5,041 nt of DNA from Deltaproteobacteria bacterium (lineage in GTDB: Bacteria > Desulfobacterota > Desulfobacteria > Desulfobacterales > UBA11574): positions 1-5,041 of the forward strand of contig JAFDBA010000166.1 in NCBI GenBank assembly GCA_019313505.1, written 5' to 3'. Of this stretch, positions 1-3,916 are shown piece after piece. The position numbers and the translations under genes were made by a program. Under the pieces are notes generated by a model that was given only the letters and a program-made list of their open reading frames with translations, did not search any database and was not told the origin of the DNA. Each line of letters starts with the position of its first letter. Position 1 is the first letter of the stretch.

Positions 1-2
1 CC

Positions 3-63
3 ATCACGGTCTCTTTCTCCTGGTTTTTGTTGGCAAACTCTAACCATAGAGAGAGATCGTGAT
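3..63 (+). other. long imperfect RNA hairpin of unknown role
   Basis: Bases 3-18 pair with 48-63 over 16 uninterrupted positions, two of them G.U wobbles (9-57 and 15-51). After a small internal loop (19-20 against 47), TGGTT at 21-25 pairs with AACCA at 42-46. TTTG at 26-29 can then pair with CAAA at 34-37 around a TTGG loop. Both wobbles work only if the plus strand is transcribed; on the minus strand they would be C-A mismatches. This favours a rightward RNA. It could be the end of an upstream transcript, although the following T run (71-75) is displaced from the stem, or the leader or small RNA of the downstream unit. The pairing is directly visible; the function is unknown. Confidence 0.55.
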
Positions 64-138
64 TTAATCAATTTTTAGATTATGTAAACACTTTTGAACG
101 TTACCAATGAATTACAATGGTCACAATTTTAACAGCAT

Positions 139-160
139 AGTAACATCAAGTTGTGTTACT
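139..160. promoter_or_regulatory. 22-bp dyad, candidate operator upstream of the 189-1334 unit
   Basis: AGTAACA (139-145) and TGTTACT (154-160) form perfect 7-bp inverted arms around an 8-bp spacer. The dyad ends 18 bp before the ribosome binding site of the first gene, where a transcription-factor site, especially a repressor site, would be expected. Its half-site (GTAAC) differs from the TTGAC half-site at 2058-2071, so a different protein may bind here. I found no convincing -35/-10 pair in 64-188 to fix a start site. A random 7-bp dyad is possible in AT-rich DNA. Confidence 0.35.
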
Positions 161-177
161 GTACACATGTATCAATT

Positions 178-185
178 AAGGAGGG
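178..185 (+). promoter_or_regulatory. strong ribosome binding site
   Basis: AAGGAGGG lies 3 bases before the ATG at 189, or about 4 bases counted from the AAGGAGG core. It is a near-perfect Shine-Dalgarno sequence, though the spacing is short. It fixes the start of the small AhpD-like gene and predicts strong translation. Confidence 0.8.
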
Positions 186-188
186 AAT

Positions 189-512
189 ATGTATTTACCG
201 AAAACATATGAAGATTTTTCTGACAAATTTCCGGAAATTTTAAAAGATTATCAGCAATTAGGAAAATCCTGCCGTGAGGGTGGTCCCCTGAAAGAAAAAT
301 GCCAGGATCTAATTAAGCTTGGAATTGCGATTGGAGTCAATTCAAGAGGCGCGGTCATGTCTTCTGTTAGAAAGGCCTTGGCATCAGGCTCCACACCGGA
401 GGAGATTACTCATGCAGTTCTTTTATCTCTAACCACCACAGGTTTCCCAAACATGATTGCCGCCCTGGACTGGGTTAATGAAGTTCTTGCGAAGTATCTC
501 GATAAAAAATAA
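189..512 (+). CDS. carboxymuconolactone decarboxylase / AhpD-like small protein, catalytic residues replaced
   Basis: The 107-residue protein fits a single all-helical CMD/AhpD-like domain, which usually forms oligomers. The family core is recognisable from about residue 36 to 95: a helix ending LIKLGIAIGV, then RGAV..SVRKALASGSTPEEI, then a helix with TTTGFPNMIAALDW. Redox-active AhpD relatives carry CxxC followed by a histidine at the start of the second helix. Here the equivalent positions read S52, A55 and S59. The variant family with histidines in a GAVHSH-type motif is also not matched (M57, S59). C28 and C38 lie outside the motif. Classical peroxidase-reductase or decarboxylase chemistry is therefore unlikely; a structural, binding or partner role is more plausible. 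The gene is 15 bp upstream of the siroheme-protein gene on the same strand and is probably co-transcribed with it. No signal peptide or membrane segment is visible, so it is likely cytoplasmic. Confidence 0.75.
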   Translation: MYLPKTYEDFSDKFPEILKDYQQLGKSCREGGPLKEKCQDLIKLGIAIGVNSRGAVMSSVRKALASGSTPEEITHAVLLSLTTTGFPNMIAALDWVNEVLAKYLDKK

Positions 513-527
513 GGCGTAAATAATAAG

Positions 528-1334
528 ATGAAGTGGGTACCAGAGGCCGAAGCGGCAATTAAAAAAATTCCTTTTTTTGTTAGAAAAAAGGTTAGAGCTT
601 GTGTTGAAAATGAAGCAGCAGCAGCTGGGAAAGAAACTGTATCACTTGCTGATGTTAAGGCGACACAAACTCGCTTTATGGCGAAAATGAGCTCTGAAGT
701 CAAGGGGTACCAAGTGGATACATGTTTTGGCTCTAGTGGATGCCCCAACCCGGCCAACAACGGTAACAGTTTACTTAAAAAAATAGAAAAGTTTCTTGAG
801 AAGGAAGATCTGCTGGGGTTTTTGAAACAACGGGTCAAAGGTGATGTAAAGTTTCATCATGAATTTAAAGTCACACTGGCAGAATGCCCCAATGCCTGTT
901 CCCAGCCTCAAATCAAAGATATCGGGATCATCGGTGCTTGTAAGCCATCACTTACGGATGAAACTTGCACGATTTGTGAAGCCTGTATTGATGAATGTAA
1001 GGAAAATGCCATTTCTCTAAAAAGCGAAAGTAATATACTTAAGATCGATTATAACCTGTGCCTGGCCTGTGGCAAATGCATTGAGGTTTGTCCCACAGGC
1101 ACCATTGCTTCAGATATAAAGGGCTTTAGAGTGCAGTTAGGCGGGAAATTGGGCAGGCATCCGAAACTGGCTAAAGAACTGCCTGGAATTTACAATGAAG
1201 GCGAAGTGCTCAGCATAGTAAAAGACTGTATTGCCTTCTACAGGCAAAACAGCAAACATGGAGAAAGGTTTGCCGAAATCTATTACCAGTCCCAGGCAGG
1301 CACGAAAGAAGACCTTTGGAAATATGCTGGTTAA
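528..1334 (+). CDS. PCP_red / siroheme sulfite-nitrite reductase-like protein with two [4Fe-4S] ferredoxin clusters
   Basis: This 268-residue protein is probably a cytoplasmic electron-transfer oxidoreductase. Residues 1-45 resemble the PCP_red domain (WVPEAEAAIKKIPFFVR, then a VE..A..AGK segment). Next comes a compact sulfite/nitrite reductase siroheme domain: C66-x5-C72 and C120-x3-C124 match the four-cysteine siroheme-[4Fe-4S] signature. A two-cluster ferredoxin insert follows (C147/C150/C153/C157 and C178/C181/C184/C188). The end returns to the reductase fold with RVQLGGKLGRHP (201-212) and a GERF segment (245-248). Size and layout resemble AsrC and the small siroheme sulfite reductases of anaerobes and methanogens, not full-length two-repeat reductases. 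The substrate (sulfite, nitrite or another) cannot be read from the sequence. The ATG at 528 begins the PCP_red motif and is preceded by a weak AAGGCG at 511-516. The gene probably forms an operon with the AhpD-like gene, and its stop overlaps the convergent regulator's stop. Confidence 0.85.
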   Translation: MKWVPEAEAAIKKIPFFVRKKVRACVENEAAAAGKETVSLADVKATQTRFMAKMSSEVKGYQVDTCFGSSGCPNPANNGNSLLKKIEKFLEKEDLLGFLKQRVKGDVKFHHEFKVTLAECPNACSQPQIKDIGIIGACKPSLTDETCTICEACIDECKENAISLKSESNILKIDYNLCLACGKCIEVCPTGTIASDIKGFRVQLGGKLGRHPKLAKELPGIYNEGEVLSIVKDCIAFYRQNSKHGERFAEIYYQSQAGTKEDLWKYAG

Positions 1335-2023
1335 GATTGCTGTAACTTCCCGTGCTGTGCAAGTTCCTCCAAACCTCTTCGATTCAAAAGCTTTATATTC
1401 CGACCATTTACTTCTATCAAATTTTGTTTGCTCATTTTTGCTAAAATTCGGGACAGGGTTTCAGGGATTGTTCCCAGAAGACTGGCCAGTTGTCCTTTTG
1501 AAATTGTCAGAGAAACAAGAGCATCTGTTTGCTGCTCATCGGCAAGATAGGTCAGATAGGATGCAAGGCGGGCGGGGACCTCTTTTAAGGAAAGATTTTC
1601 TACCTGAACGGTGAATTGACGCAGGCGCATGGACAGGATAGCAAGCATATTCAACGCAAGTGAGGGATGTTCGGATATAAGCTCAACAAAAGCCGGTCTC
1701 GGAAAAAACAGAAGGTGACTTTTGAGAATGGTTTCGGCATTTGCCGGAAATTTCTGCCCGGAAAAAACCGGAACTTCACCGAACGGATTACCCGGCCCAT
1801 AAATATGCAGAATATGTTCTTTGCCCTCGAATGAAACTTTATAGATTTTTACCTTGCCGGATGCAACAATATAGAATCCGTCACAGTCATTTCCTTCCAT
1901 AAAGACAGTACTACCTTTATTATAAAACTTGTCTATGGCGATTTGCCTGATTTGGCCCAATTGCTCTTGTGAAAGACTGTTGAAAAGCGGCGCCTGTGAT
2001 ATGATATCCAGAATTTTTTTCAT
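1331..2023 (-). CDS. Crp/Fnr-family transcriptional regulator, DNR/HcpR-like
   Basis: This 230-residue protein is of typical length for a dimeric Crp/Fnr regulator. Residues about 12-115 form the cyclic-nucleotide-type beta-roll (GFYIVASGKVKIYK at 49-62, then GPGNPFGEVPVFSG at 76-89). Residues about 118-142 form the dimerisation helix. The C-terminal winged helix has ISKGQLASLLGTIPETLSRILAKM at 174-197. In the recognition helix E188, S191 and R192 reproduce the E-x-x-S-R pattern of FNR and DNR proteins, which read TTGA-type half-sites, whereas CRP has RExxxR. The N-terminus lacks the cysteines of [4Fe-4S] FNR (only C47 is present), so it is not an oxygen-sensing FNR. A haem-dependent NO or CO sensor is possible by analogy with DNR and HcpR but unproven. 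The ATG at 2023 has only a weak AAAGAG-type ribosome site. It is transcribed away from the HD-ferredoxin operon, with a matching operator between them, which suggests autoregulation and control of that operon. Confidence 0.92.
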   Translation of the reverse strand: MKKILDIISQAPLFNSLSQEQLGQIRQIAIDKFYNKGSTVFMEGNDCDGFYIVASGKVKIYKVSFEGKEHILHIYGPGNPFGEVPVFSGQKFPANAETILKSHLLFFPRPAFVELISEHPSLALNMLAILSMRLRQFTVQVENLSLKEVPARLASYLTYLADEQQTDALVSLTISKGQLASLLGTIPETLSRILAKMSKQNLIEVNGRNIKLLNRRGLEELAQHGKLQQS

Positions 2024-2043
2024 AATTTTTCTCTTTTTTTAAA

Positions 2044-2071
2044 ATTATCACTTGTTTTTGACATAAGTCAA
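2044..2071 (-). promoter_or_regulatory. predicted sigma70 promoter of the regulator gene
   Basis: On the minus strand TTGACT (2071-2066) is a near-consensus -35 box. GATAAT (2049-2044) follows after 16 bp as a good -10 box, giving a start near 2037, about 14 bases before the ATG. The -35 box is itself part of the TTGAC/GTCAA operator. A bound regulator would therefore block polymerase, which predicts negative autoregulation. This is inferred from motif match only. Confidence 0.55.
2058..2071. promoter_or_regulatory. FNR/DNR-type operator TTGAC-N4-GTCAA
   Basis: TTGACATAAGTCAA consists of perfect 5-bp inverted arms with a 4-bp spacer. This is the geometry of FNR-family sites (consensus TTGATNNNNATCAA), with C/G at the fifth position as in several DNR/NNR-type sites. 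It lies between the Crp/Fnr gene and the divergent HD-ferredoxin operon. The regulator's E-x-x-S-R recognition helix fits this half-site, so it is the obvious candidate to bind here. Confidence 0.75.
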
Positions 2072-2093
2072 GGCAGTGCATTTGTTTATGGTG

Positions 2094-2099
2094 TAAAAT
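2094..2099 (+). promoter_or_regulatory. -10 box of a predicted class II activated promoter for the 2241-3751 operon
   Basis: TAAAAT matches the -10 consensus at 5 of 6 positions and predicts transcription starting near 2106. The operator centre (between 2064 and 2065) then falls at -41.5, the standard position for class II activation by FNR/CRP proteins, where the operator replaces the -35 box. An alternative -10, TATAAT at 2123-2128, has no good -35 and would put the operator at about -70.5, which is also acceptable for class I activation. The leader would be about 105-135 nt long. Confidence 0.45.
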
Positions 2100-2152
2100 A
2101 TATTAAAAATCAGGAGAAACTTTATAATTCCGAAAAACTGATTTATTATATA

Positions 2153-2210
2153 GACAGGATTTCAGGATGATCAGGATATATTAAAATCCCGTTAATCCTG
2201 TTAATCCTGG
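2153..2210. repeat. AGGAT/ATCCT palindromic intergenic repeat
   Basis: Three CAGGAT units (2155-2160, 2163-2168, 2172-2177; period 8-9) face ATCCCG (2186-2191) and two AATCCTG units (2194-2200, 2203-2209; period 9). Together they form an imperfect inverted repeat around an AT-rich centre. Elements built from AGGATTNAC-like units are, to my knowledge, common as dispersed intergenic repeats in Desulfobacterota and other environmental bacteria. It sits in the predicted 5' leader of the HD-domain gene, 18 bp before that gene's ribosome site. It could fold in RNA, but no function is assigned. It has no spacers of CRISPR type and encodes no transposase. Confidence 0.65.
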
Positions 2211-2227
2211 TGAAAAAAAATAAATTT

Positions 2228-2233
2228 AAGGAG
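2228..2233 (+). promoter_or_regulatory. ribosome binding site
   Basis: AAGGAG is placed 7 bases before the ATG at 2241. It fixes the start of the zinc-ribbon HD protein just ahead of its first cysteine (C3). Confidence 0.75.
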
Positions 2234-2240
2234 ATAAATC

Positions 2241-2987
2241 ATGAAATGCCCGGGACAGGACAGCCGATACTGGAAACCAGGAGCCATTTTTAAAGCAAAA
2301 TGTCCTAAATGCGGCCATGACGTTGAGTTTTTCAAAGACGATACAACCCGCAAATGCGGTAAATGCGGCCACAAGTTCGCAAATCCAGAAATGGATTTCG
2401 GCTGTGCGGCATATTGCCAGTTTGCCGAAGAATGCATCGGGACTCTGCCGCCGGAACTTTTGGCCCAAAAGGAAGATCTTTTGAAAGATCGTATTGCCAT
2501 AGAAATGAAGCGGTATTTTAAAAGTGACTTTAAGCGCATCGGCCATGCAACCCGGGTAGCACGTTATGCAGAGCGAATCGGCAAGAGCGAAAGGGGAAAT
2601 ATGGCGGTGATACTGGCCTCTGCGTATCTACATGACATCGGTATCCATGAAGCGGAAAGAAAGTATAACAGTACTGCTGCAAAATACCAGGAACAGGAAG
2701 GTCCGCCCATTGCAAAATCGATTATGGAAAACCTTAGCGCTAATGACAAGCTGATAGAAGAGGTGTGCGATATTATCGGACATCACCATCATCCCCGACC
2801 TGAAGAAACTCTCAATTTCAAGGTGCTGTATGATGCGGATCTAATTACTAACCTTGAGGAGAAGCATAAAGAAAGCCCCATAGATAATGACAGGCTGACC
2901 CGGATCATCAAGAAGTCTTTTTTAACCGAAAGCGGCCGCGAAGAAGCAAAGAAGACGTTGTTAAAACCAGTAAAAGAAAAGGATTAA
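2241..2987 (+). CDS. HD-domain phosphohydrolase with N-terminal zinc ribbon
   Basis: The 248-residue protein is predicted cytoplasmic and metal-dependent. Its N-terminus has a zinc ribbon, C21-x2-C24 and C39-x2-C42, followed by a second cysteine group (C55, C59, C65). Residues about 85-215 form an HD domain: H102 in RIGHATRVARYAERIG, the H131-D132 pair in YLHDIG, the histidine cluster H181-H184, and D198/D200 in LYDADLITNL. These are the expected metal ligands, so the site looks intact. HD proteins hydrolyse phosphoester bonds in nucleotides, second messengers or nucleic acids; the substrate is not evident here. The extra cysteines could bind zinc or an iron-sulfur cluster and give redox or protein-partner sensing. 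The stop is only 2 bp before the ferredoxin gene, so the two are almost certainly one operon and translationally coupled. An FNR-type operator lies 170-183 bp upstream. Confidence 0.85.
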   Translation: MKCPGQDSRYWKPGAIFKAKCPKCGHDVEFFKDDTTRKCGKCGHKFANPEMDFGCAAYCQFAEECIGTLPPELLAQKEDLLKDRIAIEMKRYFKSDFKRIGHATRVARYAERIGKSERGNMAVILASAYLHDIGIHEAERKYNSTAAKYQEQEGPPIAKSIMENLSANDKLIEEVCDIIGHHHHPRPEETLNFKVLYDADLITNLEEKHKESPIDNDRLTRIIKKSFLTESGREEAKKTLLKPVKEKD

Positions 2988-2989
2988 TT

Positions 2990-3751
2990 ATGAAAGTATT
3001 ACGAAAAATAATAGAAATAGATGATGAACTTTGTGACGGATGCGGTCAGTGTGTACCCTCCTGCGCTGAAGGTGCTATTGAAATTGTTGACGGAAAGGCA
3101 CGGATTGTAGCGGATAAACTTTGTGACGGGCTAGGAGCCTGCATGGGAGAATGCCCTACGGGCGCACTAAAAATTGTTGAACGGGAAACTGACGAGTTTG
3201 ATGAAGAAGCGGTTGAAAAATACCTGGCAGAAAAAGAAAAACAAGAGCCCAAAGAAGAAGCAGTTATGCCTTGTGGATGTCCGTCAACCACTATTCAAAC
3301 TTTTGTCCCTGCTGAATCCTGTCAGACGGCCAACATACCCTTCGCTATTGGGCCCGAGGGCGAATCAGCCCTTTCCCACTGGCCGGTTCAGATACGGCTT
3401 ATACCTGCCAAAGCCCCGTTTCTTAAAGAAGCGGATATTCTGGTGCTGGCAGATTGTGTTGCGGTGGCTTTCCCAACCCTTCACAGGGATATTATTAAAG
3501 GAAAAGTTGTGATGATGGGATGTCCTAAATTCGATGATGTTCAGGAATACGTCGATAAATTTACGGAAATCTTCCAAATTGCGGGCATCAAGAGCATTAC
3601 CACGGTTGTTATGGAAGTGCCATGCTGCTCCGGCCTTCCTGGAATTGTGAAAAAAGGACTGGAAGCATCCGGCCAGAAGATACCTATGAATGAAGTCGTG
3701 ATAAGCACCCGGGGCAAGGTTTTGGAACAGACTAATATAAGTTTAGCCTAA
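2990..3751 (+). CDS. 4Fe-4S ferredoxin-domain protein with cysteine-containing C-terminal domain
   Basis: The 253-residue protein starts with a two-cluster ferredoxin domain (residues 5-62). The first site is complete (C15, C18, C21, C25). The second reads C45-x5-C51-x3-C55, with L48 where a fourth cysteine would stand, so it may hold a [3Fe-4S] or an incompletely ligated cluster. A charged, probably flexible linker follows (about 64-92, DEEAVEKY.AEKEKQEPKEE). The C-terminal part (about 93-253) has C95 and C97, C111, C156 (LADCVAVAFPT), C178 (MMGCPKFDD) and the C212-C213 pair (EVPCCSGLPG). I recognise this as a ferredoxin-type family of anaerobes often annotated simply as 4Fe-4S binding protein. 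Related genes occur near hybrid-cluster-protein/HcpR loci, which suggests nitrosative or redox stress, but no hcp is present here. AAAAGGA at 2977-2983 gives the ATG at 2990 a ribosome site inside the end of the HD gene. It is likely an electron-transfer partner in the same process as that protein. Confidence 0.85.
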   Translation: MKVLRKIIEIDDELCDGCGQCVPSCAEGAIEIVDGKARIVADKLCDGLGACMGECPTGALKIVERETDEFDEEAVEKYLAEKEKQEPKEEAVMPCGCPSTTIQTFVPAESCQTANIPFAIGPEGESALSHWPVQIRLIPAKAPFLKEADILVLADCVAVAFPTLHRDIIKGKVVMMGCPKFDDVQEYVDKFTEIFQIAGIKSITTVVMEVPCCSGLPGIVKKGLEASGQKIPMNEVVISTRGKVLEQTNISLA

Positions 3752-3916
3752 ATGACCAAAGCGAATATAGTAAAACTTCCTGCAGAACTTTATGCTGTAT
3801 TTGGGGATTGTTTTCAGCGTTACTGCTGTATATCGGTGGTGAGTATTTCACGAGGGATAAGCTTTTCAGGCAAAATATTATTCTTAATCCAGGTTCTTAC
3901 TTCCAAAAAGGGATAA
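3752..3916 (+). other. possible remnant of a third operon gene in the short gap before recQ
   Basis: An ATG at 3752 directly follows the ferredoxin gene's stop (TAAATG). It opens a 54-codon frame beginning MTKANIVKLPAELYAVFGDC. The first 22 or so codons look plausibly protein-like. From 3820 onward the frame runs antisense through the 3' end of recQ and reads like a shadow (residues after about 23). There is no ribosome binding site, so translation would need coupling. This may be the decayed or rearranged 5' end of a former downstream gene, or chance. The 68-bp gap between the convergent genes shows no clear terminator. Confidence 0.2.

Noticed and set aside
3..63. Retron msd or known riboswitch
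   Set aside because: No reverse transcriptase gene is in the window and no riboswitch core I recognise is present; the hairpin is reported without a class.
94..107. TTGAACGTTACCAA as a second FNR-type site
   Set aside because: The half-sites match imperfectly (TTGAA and TTGGT on the reverse strand), and the -10 expected for class II placement is poor (TAACAG at 130-135).
152..167. TGTGT-N6-ACACA, CRP-like spacing
   Set aside because: The arms are only 5 bp and built of simple TG/CA, they overlap the longer 139-160 dyad, and the neighbouring regulator's helix is FNR-type, not CRP-type.
410..838. 142-codon leftward frame
   Set aside because: It lies antisense across the AhpD-like and siroheme genes, both with clear family motifs, and its translation shows no domain.
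1231..1614. 127-codon rightward frame across the convergent junction
   Set aside because: It overlaps the ends of two well-supported genes in other frames, has no ribosome site and gives low-complexity, motif-free protein.
2153..2210. CRISPR-like or tandem-repeat array
   Set aside because: The units are only about 6-9 bp, in inverted orientation and without unique spacers, as in a dispersed palindromic element.
2201..2546. Two overlapping leftward frames antisense to the HD gene start
   Set aside because: The plus-strand frame has the zinc-ribbon and HD motifs; these are shadows and also run into the intergenic repeat.
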